Assembly (NCBI GenBank): GCA_019634695.1
Contig: JAHCAW010000005.1
Location: 1 to 64,000, forward strand
DNA: 64,000 nt
Source of the DNA: Candidatus Sumerlaeia bacterium
GTDB taxonomy: Bacteria; Sumerlaeota; Sumerlaeia; SLMS01; JAHLLQ01
Reading direction: 5' to 3'
In this document: piece after piece, positions 16,485 through 26,097 of the stretch
How positions within the stretch are numbered: the stretch's first letter is position 1
Layout of the letters: every line of letters starts with the position of its first letter
Notes under the pieces: model-generated
Databases searched by the model: none
The model's input: only the letters and a program-made list of their open reading frames with translations
Told to the model about the DNA's origin: nothing
Program-made: the position numbers and the translations under genes

Positions 16485-17603
16485 ATGCCCGAGCCCCTCC
16501 ACATCGTCTGCCTGTCGAACCTTGCCTGGGAGCGTCGCCTCTTCCAGCGCCCCCAGCAGCTCATGACCCGCTTCGCGGCCGCGGGCGACCGGGTCCTCTA
16601 CGTCGCGCGCTGGAGCTCCCGCCGCTGGCTCCGGGCCCCCGCCGACGAGCGCACCGTCCCCTTTGCCCCCACCGGTCTGGCCCGCAATATCCCGTATTTT
16701 CCGCTCTCGGGTCGTGTCGGTTTCATGAACGGCCTTTCCATCCGCCTGGCCGTCGCCCATGCACGGCGCTTCCTGCGCGCCGCCCCTGCCGGCCGGCGGG
16801 TGCTGTGGTTCCAGAATCCGGACTACGAGGAGGCCGCCCGGGCGCTCGACCACGACCTGCTCGTCTTCGACTGCATGGACCCCTTCGTCGCCTTCGAGGC
16901 CACCGCCCCGTGGGTCGCCGAGAAGGACCGCCGCGTCGTCGCCCGCGCCGACCTGCTCTTCACCGGCGGCCGCAGCCTCCAGCGCCAGCGCGAGGGCACC
17001 CACCAGGCGGTCCACTGCTTCCCGAGCGGGATCGACTTCGACCACTTCGCCCGCGGCGCCCAGCCGGGCGAGCTGCCCGCCGACCTCGCGCCGCTGCCCC
17101 GACCGGTGCTCGGCTACTTCGGCGCCGTCGACGAGCGCATCGACTGGGACCTCATCGGCGCCCTCTGCCGTGCCCGTCCGCAGTGGTCCGTCGTCTTCCT
17201 CGGCCCGCTCATCGGCTTGCCCGCTGCTCCCATCGCCGAGCCGAACTTCCACCACCTCGGTCCCAAGGCCTACGACCTCCTGCCGGACTACCTGCGAGGC
17301 TTCGACGTCGCCCTGATTCCGTGGAAGGTCAACGAGCTGACGCGCTTCATGAGCCCGACGAAGACGCCCGAGTATCTGGCCGCGGGCCGACCGGTCGTCT
17401 CGACGCCGATCCCCGACGTCGAGGCGGACTACGGCGACGAGGTTCACATCGCCGCCGACGCGTCGGGCTTCGTCGCGGCCTGCGACCGCGCCCTCGCCGA
17501 CGGCACCGGCCCCGCCCGCAAGCCGCCCCAGTCCCAAACGTGGGACGAAATCGCGCAAGCCATGAAGGACTTCATGGAGCAGGCGCTGGAGCGGAAGGGG
17601 TGA
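16485..17603 (+). CDS. Glycosyltransferase, GT4-like (GT-B fold)
   Basis: 372 residues from ATG 16485. The protein opens with IVCLSNLAWERRLFQRPQQLM, the 'FxRPQxLM' signature of a group of exopolysaccharide glycosyltransferases. It continues with a GT-B pattern: VLWFQNPDYEEAA, FDCMDPF, FPSGIDFDHF, then GYFGAVDERIDWDLI, and a donor-site stretch FMSPTKTPEYLAAGRPVVSTPIPDVE. It transfers a sugar from a nucleotide-sugar donor, probably in envelope polysaccharide synthesis. The frame extends upstream but into the intergenic C-rich part, so this ATG is preferred. Confidence 0.88.
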   Translation: MPEPLHIVCLSNLAWERRLFQRPQQLMTRFAAAGDRVLYVARWSSRRWLRAPADERTVPFAPTGLARNIPYFPLSGRVGFMNGLSIRLAVAHARRFLRAAPAGRRVLWFQNPDYEEAARALDHDLLVFDCMDPFVAFEATAPWVAEKDRRVVARADLLFTGGRSLQRQREGTHQAVHCFPSGIDFDHFARGAQPGELPADLAPLPRPVLGYFGAVDERIDWDLIGALCRARPQWSVVFLGPLIGLPAAPIAEPNFHHLGPKAYDLLPDYLRGFDVALIPWKVNELTRFMSPTKTPEYLAAGRPVVSTPIPDVEADYGDEVHIAADASGFVAACDRALADGTGPARKPPQSQTWDEIAQAMKDFMEQALERKG

Positions 17604-17622
17604 TGTCGCACCGACTGCGGGG

Positions 17623-18876
17623 CTACTGGGCCTCGAAGTCCGGCTCAGGAGCCGCAAAGATCGTCAGGATGACTTCGGACTCGTCGACGACGCGATAGAC
17701 GGGTCGCCGTCCCGAGAGCTTCAGGCTCTCGTCCAGAATCGCCGGAACGCCCCAGCCCCGCTTGTCCATCAGGAACTGCCGACGCAGATCGTGATCCGTC
17801 CTCGGCACGGGGCAGCGGGCAAGGACGCTGACGATGTTCTCGTTTCGGTTCGCCTGTCTCAACTCCATGCTGTCGACGGTCATCGTGTTCGGAAGCCCGC
17901 CGGGCGAGTAGATCTCGACGCGGTCGTCGAACATGAATATTCTGATGTGGGACACCGCGATCGAGTAATCCCGGTGCGCCACGGCATTGACGATCGCCTC
18001 GAAGAGGGCGGCTGCGGAGAACTGCGGAACTTCCCGTCTGGCGGGAGACTTGATGGCGCGGACGCGGTTGTAAAGTTGACAGAAGCGGAAAGCCTGTTCG
18101 ATCTGCCGGTCCAGCGGCCCATCGAAAGTCTTCGCGTCGTGCTGATAGCTGGGCGAACGCTCTGTTCCCCGGTAGGCAACCGCGTCGATGTAGGCGTTGC
18201 GAAGCCAGTCGGTTGGCCGCTCTGTGCAGAAGAGAACCCCGCTGACCGTCGCGCGAACCTCACCCCGGTCGTCGACGCGGGCGAACGCCAGCTTGGCGAG
18301 AGCGTCTTCAACCTTCTCGCCGGTGCGCACGAACCTCTTCACCAGAATCGGATCGAACGACGCCGGGGTCGTTTCAGGAACGACCTGCTCATCGAACCGA
18401 ATGAGCCGGGCCTGACTGCGTTGCTGGAACACACGAGCCAGCAACTCCGGGGGCATCTGTTTCTTCTGCCCGGACTGCCGGAAGAAGTATCCACCGGGCG
18501 AAGCATGCACGAACAGGCTGCGTGGAACATCCACCTTCAGGATGGCCCTGCGCTCGCCGGTCTTGTCCGGCAGTTCCATCGCCACCACTCGAACCGGGAG
18601 CATCGGCTTGATCGTGTCGTTGCAGACATCGCGCACGAACTGCTCGACGATCGCCAACTTCTCGCGCGGAATTCCAATGACTTCCCGGGGCTTGTCCTGG
18701 ATCCCCAGCACCACCACCCCGTCGCACCAGTTCGCAAAGGACGCCAACTCGTCCGCGAGATCGTCCCGCGCAGGAGCATTCACCTTGTCGCCCGGAACGC
18801 GGACTTCCTTCCACTCGATGGTGGAGTCCTCGACAAGGCCCAGCTTGGTCAGCAATTCATCGATGCTGTCGTACAT
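17623..18876 (-). CDS. AlbA_2/Schlafen-type putative transcriptional regulator with RecG-like C-terminal ATPase-fold domain
   Basis: 417 residues from the ATG at 18876; an upstream extension reading is Arg/Cys-rich and unlikely. N-terminal AlbA_2 (Schlafen AAA_4) domain ~5-130: STIEWKEVR, LADELASFANWCDGVVVLGIQD. C-terminal HATPase_c_4-like segment ~310-410: AALFEAIVNAVAHRDYSI, IYSPGGLPNTMTV, NENIVSVLARC. Proteins of this build are annotated as DNA-binding regulators or divergent ATP-binding proteins; the target is unknown. It converges with the glycosyltransferase, with only 19 bases between stops, and has no obvious partner gene. Confidence 0.85.
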   Translation of the reverse strand: MYDSIDELLTKLGLVEDSTIEWKEVRVPGDKVNAPARDDLADELASFANWCDGVVVLGIQDKPREVIGIPREKLAIVEQFVRDVCNDTIKPMLPVRVVAMELPDKTGERRAILKVDVPRSLFVHASPGGYFFRQSGQKKQMPPELLARVFQQRSQARLIRFDEQVVPETTPASFDPILVKRFVRTGEKVEDALAKLAFARVDDRGEVRATVSGVLFCTERPTDWLRNAYIDAVAYRGTERSPSYQHDAKTFDGPLDRQIEQAFRFCQLYNRVRAIKSPARREVPQFSAAALFEAIVNAVAHRDYSIAVSHIRIFMFDDRVEIYSPGGLPNTMTVDSMELRQANRNENIVSVLARCPVPRTDHDLRRQFLMDKRGWGVPAILDESLKLSGRRPVYRVVDESEVILTIFAAPEPDFEAQ

Positions 18877-19087
18877 CGCACCAACTCCGGCATCACGCCC
18901 CTTCAGCGCCCATCCGAACCAGCGGACACGACCAAGGATCCCTTGGCAACGCAGAGCCGCAACCCTTCTGCACGCCCTGTCCGTCGGCCTGCACGACAGG
19001 AACGCCCCGTCAGCCCATGAGGTCAAGAGGCCCCTCGGGGCTGGCGGGGACGGGGGAAGCGGGGGAGGCTCCGGTGGTGAGGGGGCC

Positions 19088-19522
19088 CTACGCCCCGACG
19101 GCGCGGGCTTGTTGGCGGAAGTGCTCGACTTCTACGGCGAGCTTCTCGCAGGTCGGGTCGGCGGCCAGGTGTTCGGGTCGCAGCCACCAGTCGCGGGCCG
19201 CGGGGTGCTCGGCCAGCAGGTAGGCGTTGAGCAGGCTGCGCACGGCCTCCTCCATGCCGCCGGGCTGGGTGAGGTCGACGATCAGGCGACTGGCGTCGTC
19301 GAGCGGCCAGACGCCATCGGGCAGGTCGTCGGGGTCGCGGCGGACCTGATCGCGGATCGAACCGCACAGGACCACTTCGAGGGTCTCGGGGGTCGGGAAC
19401 CGGGCAATCGGATGGTCGCGCAGGACGATGTGCGTGATGCCGCCGCCAGCGGAGATGGAGATGCCGCACCACGTCTGGACGCGGGCGAGTAGTTGGGTCA
19501 TCGGGGAGAGCCGTCGGGCCAT
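19088..19522 (-). CDS. Unrecognised small protein
   Basis: 144 residues from the ATG at 19522 (a second Met at residue 8 is possible). No signal peptide or membrane segment. Contains a strand-rich first half (WCGISISAGGGITHIVLRDHP, TLEVVLCGSIRDQV) and a helical second half (EEAVRSLLNAYLLAEHPAARDWWLRPEHLA). Codon use matches neighbours, supporting a real gene. Family not recognised. It precedes the AlbA_2 gene on the same strand, ~211 bases away. Confidence 0.55.
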   Translation of the reverse strand: MARRLSPMTQLLARVQTWCGISISAGGGITHIVLRDHPIARFPTPETLEVVLCGSIRDQVRRDPDDLPDGVWPLDDASRLIVDLTQPGGMEEAVRSLLNAYLLAEHPAARDWWLRPEHLAADPTCEKLAVEVEHFRQQARAVGA

Positions 19523-19671
19523 GGGGCGAATCCAGCCAGAAGGGAGTCTAAGCCTGCTTGCCGGGAGGAAAGCAAGGGTTGGACCGACTGCCTGGACAAC
19601 GCAATACCAAGGGCCCGCGGGGTTCCGCTGGCCGGAGATGCCGGGGTTTCGGCCATGCGCAGGACGCAGGG

Positions 19672-21282
<1,611 letters not shown>

Positions 21283-21620
21283 GGTTGTGCGTCCTTTCGT
21301 GCCCGGGGTTCGGCGGTGCGCCGACCTCGCGTCGGGCGTCGGCATGGGCGAGACCCTGCCGAAGGCCCTGCCGCAGCGCAAGGCAAATCGCCACGATTTC
21401 GGCTCATTGGTACAGATTTTTTCTGGACAAATAGACGCGAAGGCGCCAAGTAAGGTCAAGTCAGCCCCCTAAGTCGCCAGATGTGTCCGGTTTTTGTCCG
21501 GGAAAATCGGGCCTCGCAGGGCTCGCCTGACCCCGTCCGCAGTCTCCGCAGCCGATGACTTCCCCTTTGCGCGGGTGCGGCAGGTGGCGCAGGGTCTGGG
21601 GCCTCGGGAGCGCGCGGACG
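21283..21620. other. Divergent intergenic region upstream of sigma-54 activator and metallophosphoesterase
   Basis: No gene is supported. It holds the only A/T-rich patch nearby (TTGGTACAGATTTTTTC at ~21409 and GGTTTTTGTCCGGGAAAA at ~21490). The first resembles a -24 element (TTGG) but the expected GC at -12 is absent. Bases ~21560-21610 (CCCCTTTGCGCGGG... then GGTCTGGGGCC) look like a degraded form of the CCCCTTGCG element seen ahead of queC. Confidence 0.4.
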
Positions 21621-22799
21621 ATGCTGGATGAGCAACTGGCGATTCGGGTGACGGTGGCGTCGGCGGTCGGCTTGGGAGTGGCCGTCGCGCTGTCCGGCGC
21701 GTTCGTGTGGCTGTACAACCGGGTGTTCGCCCGGATGCGCGAGGTCTGGTTCAAGAAGTTCCTGTCGCTGCTGTTGTTGCCGGCGGGGTGCGTGGCAGGT
21801 GTGGTTGGATTCGCGCGATTGACGTGGGGCGGTCCGGGCGTCGGTGAAGTGGCCACATGGGCGGTGGCGGCGGCGCTCGGTTGGGGCGTGACGATTCGGT
21901 ACGTGCAGGCCATGCGGCGGCAGTCGGCATGGCAGCGCGCCTCGCGGCTCGAGCCCTGCCGGCACCTGCGCATCGATCCGATCAACTGGGAGCGCCTGCC
22001 GCGTCCGATGGCGTGGCTGCTGCGGGCGGCGATGCCGCTCAATCGCGCGGGGAGGCTGCGCATCCATCACCGCCGCGTCGCCGTGCCCGGGCTCAGTGCC
22101 GCCTTCGAAGGCTATCGCGTTGTTCACCTGACCGACTTCCACATCCACCACACGATGCGACCGGAGTGGTACGACGCTATTGTGGACGAGGCGTTGCGAA
22201 TGCGCCCGGACGTGCTGCTGTTCGGCGGCGACTTCACGTCGCGGCCCGAGCACGTGGCGCGCATTGCGGGCGTGATGAGTCGGCTGCGGGCGCCCGACGG
22301 CGTCTGGTTCGTGCGCGGCAATCACGACTTTTGGAAGGGCAGCCAGCGGGTGACACGGCAGGCGCGCGCGGCGGGGATGCGGTTGCTGAGCAACGCGGGC
22401 GTGGTGCTGCGGCGCGGCGGCGAGTCGCTGACGCTGATTGGTCTGGAGACGCCGTACGTGCGCCTCACCGCCGGCGAGCGCGAGGAGTTGCGGCGGCTGC
22501 CGCATCCGCGCCTGGCGCTGGTGCACACGCCGGACGCCTTTGGCGAGGCGGCCGAGCTCGGTTGCGTCGTCGCGCTCGCAGGTCACACGCACGGAGGGCA
22601 GGTGCGGCTGCCACTGTTCGGCACGACGCTGAGCAGCAGCACGGCCGGGCCGCTGTATGTCTCGGGTGCGGGCTGGTGGGGCGGGATGTTGACGATCACC
22701 AGCCATGGGCAGGGCGCGTTCCTGCCCTTGCGGGTGCTGTGCCCCCCGGAGATTGTGGTGGTCGAGTTGACGGCGGCATCGATCAAGGAGCCGGCATGA
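21621..22799 (+). CDS. Membrane-anchored metallophosphoesterase (YkuE/YaeI-like)
   Basis: 392 residues from ATG 21621. Two or three membrane helices (~10-35, ~45-65, ~75-95) are followed by a calcineurin-like domain: VVHLTDFHIHH, VLLFGGDFTS, FVRGNHDFW, GHTHGGQVRLP, the five metal-binding motifs of the family. YkuE/YaeI-type proteins act on phospho-lipids such as UDP-diacylglucosamine-like substrates at the membrane; the substrate here is not shown. Its TGA overlaps the nadD ATG (ATGA), so translation is coupled. Confidence 0.88.
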   Translation: MLDEQLAIRVTVASAVGLGVAVALSGAFVWLYNRVFARMREVWFKKFLSLLLLPAGCVAGVVGFARLTWGGPGVGEVATWAVAAALGWGVTIRYVQAMRRQSAWQRASRLEPCRHLRIDPINWERLPRPMAWLLRAAMPLNRAGRLRIHHRRVAVPGLSAAFEGYRVVHLTDFHIHHTMRPEWYDAIVDEALRMRPDVLLFGGDFTSRPEHVARIAGVMSRLRAPDGVWFVRGNHDFWKGSQRVTRQARAAGMRLLSNAGVVLRRGGESLTLIGLETPYVRLTAGEREELRRLPHPRLALVHTPDAFGEAAELGCVVALAGHTHGGQVRLPLFGTTLSSSTAGPLYVSGAGWWGGMLTITSHGQGAFLPLRVLCPPEIVVVELTAASIKEPA

Positions 22800-23392
22800 C
22801 GCGCGACGGAATGCGGTTGGGCATCTTCGGCGGCAGCTTCGATCCGCCGCATCGCGCGCATGTGGCGGCGATCCTGTGGGCGTTGCAGAGCGGCGAGGTG
22901 GACCGGGTGCTGGTGGTGCCGGCGGCGCGGCACGCCTTCGGCAAGGCGCATCGCGCGCCGTTCGCCGGCCGCGTGGCCATGTGCCGGCTGGCGGTGCAGG
23001 AGTTCGCCGACGGGCTCGTCGAGGTGCTCGATCTCGAAGGCCGGCGCGAGGGGGTCTCCTACACGGTGGACACCGTGCGGACGCTGGCCGCGCAACGGCC
23101 GGGCGACACGTTTCGGCTGATCGTGGGATCCGACATCGTGGCGGACCTTGCGCAGTGGCACGAGAGCGCGGCCTTGATGGCGCTGGCGCCGCCGCTGGTT
23201 GTGCCCCGCATCGTCGAAAACGCGCCGGACGAGGCGCTCGGGCTGCGGCCAGGTGCGCTGCCGATGTTGTCCTCGACGACAGTGCGCACGCGCGCGGCGC
23301 GCGGCGAATCGATCACCGAACTGGTGCCGCATCGCGTGGCCGACTACATGCGCCGGCATGGACTCTATGCCACGACGGGCGATCCGACATGA
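22796..23392 (+). CDS. nadD: Nicotinate-nucleotide adenylyltransferase
   Basis: 198 residues from ATG 22796; AAGGAG lies 5 bases upstream. GIFGGSFDPPHRAHV is the nucleotidyltransferase HxGH-type motif (here HRAH), and MLSSTTVRTRAARGESI is the ISSTxIR motif. The enzyme joins nicotinate mononucleotide and ATP to give NaAD in NAD synthesis. YTVDTVRTL and RLIVGSDIVADLAQWHE are the family's other conserved stretches. ATGA overlaps on both sides tie it to the metallophosphoesterase upstream and the UPF0489 gene downstream. Confidence 0.92.
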   Translation: MTRDGMRLGIFGGSFDPPHRAHVAAILWALQSGEVDRVLVVPAARHAFGKAHRAPFAGRVAMCRLAVQEFADGLVEVLDLEGRREGVSYTVDTVRTLAAQRPGDTFRLIVGSDIVADLAQWHESAALMALAPPLVVPRIVENAPDEALGLRPGALPMLSSTTVRTRAARGESITELVPHRVADYMRRHGLYATTGDPT

Positions 23393-24183
23393 GCACGCGC
23401 CCCGGTGTGGCCGACGGCCTGACGCCCCTCGGGCGGCTGGGCCAGTACATGAACTTCTGGCGCATTCACGACGCGCCGCCGGTGCTGGCGACGATGGACC
23501 ATCGCGCGGTGCTCGTTGCGGCATGGGCCGCGCGGCGGCAGGGCCTGTTCGGCGACGCGCTGCCGCTGCTCGTGCGTTTCGACGCGCATCTCGATCTCGG
23601 CGAGCGTCCCCGCCCCTGGGCCTGGGAAGCGGTGCAGTTGACCGATCTGGACGCGGTGCACGCATTGGTCAACGACCAGCGACTCGACGACGGCGGATGG
23701 GTGAACGCGGCGATGCAGTTCGGACTGGCCGGCGACGTGGTGACGCTGGGCGTGCACGACGAGCAACGCCTGCCGACCGACAACGAGCCCTGCACGGATC
23801 ATCTGGGCCGCTCGCACGAACTGGCGACGTACCCGACGATGGGGGCGCTGCGCGCGGCGGCCGATCGGTCGCCGCGTGTGGCGGCCCTGTGGGGGCGCAT
23901 CGCCGACGACGTGTCCGCCGAACCGCTTTGGGTGGACTTCGACCTCGACTTCGCGACGCGCCGACTCGACGACGCGCACGTACGCCCGTGGACGGCGGGG
24001 GAGTGGCAGGCGGCATTTCCCGGCGAAGACGTCCGCCTGCTGGCACGATTGATCGGCCGCGCGCGGTTGGTGACCATCGCCACCGAGCCCGAGTTCTGCG
24101 GCGGGCACGGAGCGGTCGGGATCATTGCGGAGGGTTTGCGGGCGCTGGTGGCCCCGCACGGGCCGTGGCTCGAAAGACTCTGA
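23389..24183 (+). CDS. UPF0489-like arginase-fold protein
   Basis: 264 residues from ATG 23389, overlapping the nadD stop by ATGA. Motifs HRAVLVAAWAARRQGL, LLVRFDAHLDLGERP and EPLWVDFDLDFATRR (Asp/His metal-site style) match the UPF0489 group, which has the arginase/deacetylase-like fold. IATEPEFCGGHGAVGIIAEGL closes the domain. Function in bacteria is unknown. Coupling to nadD hints at a nucleotide or NAD-linked role, but this is only context. Confidence 0.7.
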   Translation: MSTRPGVADGLTPLGRLGQYMNFWRIHDAPPVLATMDHRAVLVAAWAARRQGLFGDALPLLVRFDAHLDLGERPRPWAWEAVQLTDLDAVHALVNDQRLDDGGWVNAAMQFGLAGDVVTLGVHDEQRLPTDNEPCTDHLGRSHELATYPTMGALRAAADRSPRVAALWGRIADDVSAEPLWVDFDLDFATRRLDDAHVRPWTAGEWQAAFPGEDVRLLARLIGRARLVTIATEPEFCGGHGAVGIIAEGLRALVAPHGPWLERL

Positions 24184-24196
24184 GGGCGGTGCGCGC

Positions 24197-24409
24197 CTAT
24201 CCCACGCGCCGGCGCAACTGCCGGAACTTCGAGACGTCGGGTGCGTTCAGCTTCGACCAATTCTTCTTGTAAATCGGACAGGGCACCTGTCGCAGGTGCA
24301 TCGGCTTGTCCGGATGGCTGCAATCGCAGGCGTGTATTTCGTCGTCGAGGCCGGTAACGGCGTGGTGGTAGAAGCAGTCGTTCAGGCTGCACGTGACGCG
24401 TATTTTCAT
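24197..24409 (-). CDS. Small Cys/His-rich protein (possible metal-binding)
   Basis: 70 residues from the ATG at 24409. Cys/His pairs: [34 protein letters not shown]. The spacing resembles a small zinc- or iron-binding protein but I cannot name the family. Convergent with the UPF0489 gene (13 bases between stops) and divergent from queC. Confidence 0.65.
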   Translation of the reverse strand: MKIRVTCSLNDCFYHHAVTGLDDEIHACDCSHPDKPMHLRQVPCPIYKKNWSKLNAPDVSKFRQLRRRVG

Positions 24410-24719
24410 TTGGGGGCGACCTCTCTGCCTCGGAACGGGTATCGTCTTCTGTCGTCCCTTGCTCCGCTCTCATGCCCCGTGGGTGCGACTCTCGGATGCT
24501 GTCGGCCCCCCTGGCCGGCCAAGGTGGCACCCACTCCTGCGTGCTATTCAATCCGGACCCAATCAAGTCGCGGGGGCTCGGTTTGTCAAACGCCATCTCG
24601 AGCGACCGCGCGGCCGGCGCGAGCTGGTTCTCCCCTTGCGTGGGGGGCGGGGGGTGGTGTGGGGTTTGGCGCCCTGCGGGCGGATGGTCGCGAAGAGCGC
24701 TGGAACTGAACGAGTTGCG
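24410..24719. other. 310-base intergenic region ahead of queC
   Basis: No gene is supported. It contains a GTGGGTGC (24479-24486)/GCACCCAC (24527-24534) perfect 8-bp inverted repeat enclosing a CGGCC-CCCCT-GGCCG hairpin. Further on, CTCCCCTTGCG..GGGG..GTGTGGGGTTTGG at ~24632-24672 resembles the widely dispersed 'CTCCCCTTGCGGGAG' intergenic repeat. Either the queC leader is structured or these are dispersed repeats. Confidence 0.5.
24479..24534 (+). repeat. Inverted repeat with inner hairpin upstream of queC
   Basis: Perfect 8-base outer arms GTGGGTGC/GCACCCAC, 40 bases between them, holding an inner stem CGGCC/GGCCG. It lies ~185 bases before the queC start. It does not match the preQ1 riboswitch pattern I know. 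Confidence 0.5.
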
Positions 24720-25436
24720 ATGGCGATGGGCGTGAAGAGAGCGGTGGTGTTGCTCAGCGGCGGGCTGGATTCGGCCACCTGCGCGGCAATCGCGCGCGCA
24801 GAAGGCTTCGAGATCTACGCGCTGACGATGCTCTACGGCCAGCGCCACGCCGTCGAAATCGAGGCCGCGCGCCGCGTGGCCGGGGCGGTTGGTGTCGCCG
24901 ACCAGGTGCTGCTCGAGATCGACCTGCGACGCTTTGGCGGCTCGGCGCTCACGGCCGACATCGCCGTGCCGAAGGACCGCGACGAGGCCGCCATGACGGC
25001 CAACATCCCGATCACCTACGTGCCGGCCCGCAACACGATCTTCCTCTCCTACGCGCTGGGTTGGGCCGAGGTGCTCGGCACGGGCGACATCTTCATTGGC
25101 GTGAATGCGCTCGATTACAGCGGCTATCCGGATTGCCGGCCCGAGTTCGTCGGCGCCTTCGAGACGATGGCGAACCTGGCGACCAAGGGCGCCGTCGAGG
25201 GCACCTGTCCGGTGCGGATTCACGCGCCGCTGCTGCACCTGTCGAAGTCCGACATCATCCGCCGCGGCCTCGAGCTCGGCTTCGATTACGGCATCACGCA
25301 CTCGTGCTACGACCCGACGGCCGAGGGGCTCGCGTGCGGCGCATGCGATTCGTGCCGCCTGCGGCTCCGCGGCTTCGCCGACGTCGGCTTCGAGGATCCG
25401 GCGCCCTACGTGCCGGGGGCGAAGGACCGGCCATGA
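24720..25436 (+). CDS. queC: 7-cyano-7-deazaguanine synthase
   Basis: 238 residues from ATG 24720 (a second ATG at 24726 is equally possible; no strong ribosome site). PP-loop SGGLDSATC binds ATP; the C-terminus has the zinc Cys set SCYDP and [11 protein letters not shown]. Converts 7-carboxy-7-deazaguanine and ammonia to preQ0. [13 protein letters not shown] and [17 protein letters not shown] are characteristic. Its stop overlaps the queE start by ATGA. queD and queF are not in this window; TGT at 47242-48393 is a likely downstream user. Confidence 0.97.
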   Translation: MAMGVKRAVVLLSGGLDSATCAAIARAEGFEIYALTMLYGQRHAVEIEAARRVAGAVGVADQVLLEIDLRRFGGSALTADIAVPKDRDEAAMTANIPITYVPARNTIFLSYALGWAEVLGTGDIFIGVNALDYSGYPDCRPEFVGAFETMANLATKGAVEGTCPVRIHAPLLHLSKSDIIRRGLELGFDYGITHSCYDPTAEGLACGACDSCRLRLRGFADVGFEDPAPYVPGAKDRP

Positions 25437-26074
25437 GCGGCTACGTGGTCAAGACGGTGTACCCGACGATTCAGGGCGAGGGCGCGCACCAGGGGCGCAC
25501 GGCGATCTTCCTGCGCTTCGCCGGATGCAACCTGTGGACCGGGCGCGAGCAGGACCGCCCGAAGGCCATTTGTCAATTCTGCGATACCGACTTTGTCGGG
25601 ATCGACGGCCCGGGCGGCGGGCACTACAAGAAGGCGGATCAGTTGGCCGCGGCGGTCGAGGCGCTCTGGCCGCGCGGGGCAACCAGCTCGCGCCCGTTCG
25701 TCGTCTGCACCGGCGGCGAGCCGCTGCTGCAGCTCGACGACGACCTGGTGGCGGCGCTGCACGGGCACGGCTTCGAGATCGCCGTCGAAACCAACGGCAC
25801 GCGCCGCCCGCCCGCCGGGGTCGATTGGCTGACCGTCAGCCCGAAGGCCGGCGCGGACCTCGCCATCGAGTCCGGCGACGAACTCAAGCTCGTCTTCCCC
25901 CAACCCGGCGCCGAACCCGAACGCTACGTGCACCTCGACTTCCGGCACTTCTTCCTCCAGCCACTCGACGGCCCCGGCCGCGACGAGCACACGCGCCAGG
26001 TGCTCGACTACTGCCTGCGCCACCCCCGCTGGCGCGTCAGCATCCAGCTCCACAAACTGCTCGGGGTGGCGTGA
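25433..26074 (+). CDS. queE: 7-carboxy-7-deazaguanine synthase (radical SAM)
   Basis: 213 residues from ATG 25433, coupled to queC by ATGA. Opening [21 protein letters not shown] is the QueE signature. The cluster motif is CX14CX2C (GCNLW... ICQFCDTDF), the long version known from Burkholderia multivorans QueE, not the usual CX3CX2C. Also TGGEPLLQ and VETNGTR. Ring-contracts 6-carboxytetrahydropterin to CDG. Ends 24 bases before the convergent symporter remnant, with a small hairpin between. Confidence 0.95.
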   Translation: MSGYVVKTVYPTIQGEGAHQGRTAIFLRFAGCNLWTGREQDRPKAICQFCDTDFVGIDGPGGGHYKKADQLAAAVEALWPRGATSSRPFVVCTGGEPLLQLDDDLVAALHGHGFEIAVETNGTRRPPAGVDWLTVSPKAGADLAIESGDELKLVFPQPGAEPERYVHLDFRHFFLQPLDGPGRDEHTRQVLDYCLRHPRWRVSIQLHKLLGVA

Positions 26075-26084
26075 ACAGCACGCC
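26068..26084. terminator. Short hairpin between queE and the symporter remnant
   Basis: GGCGTG-AACAG-CACGCC, 6-bp stem and 5-base loop, over the queE stop. No U-tract, so a weak bidirectional candidate only. Confidence 0.25.
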
Positions 26085-26097
26085 GGGATCGCGATGG

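Noticed and set aside
14384..17698. Plus-strand open frame of about 1100 codons over the Ser/Thr kinase and glycosyltransferase
   Set aside because: No recognisable domain; the kinase and glycosyltransferase frames explain both halves.
21400..21440. Sigma-54 promoter upstream of the metallophosphoesterase
   Set aside because: TTGG is present but the -12 GC is missing at the right distance.
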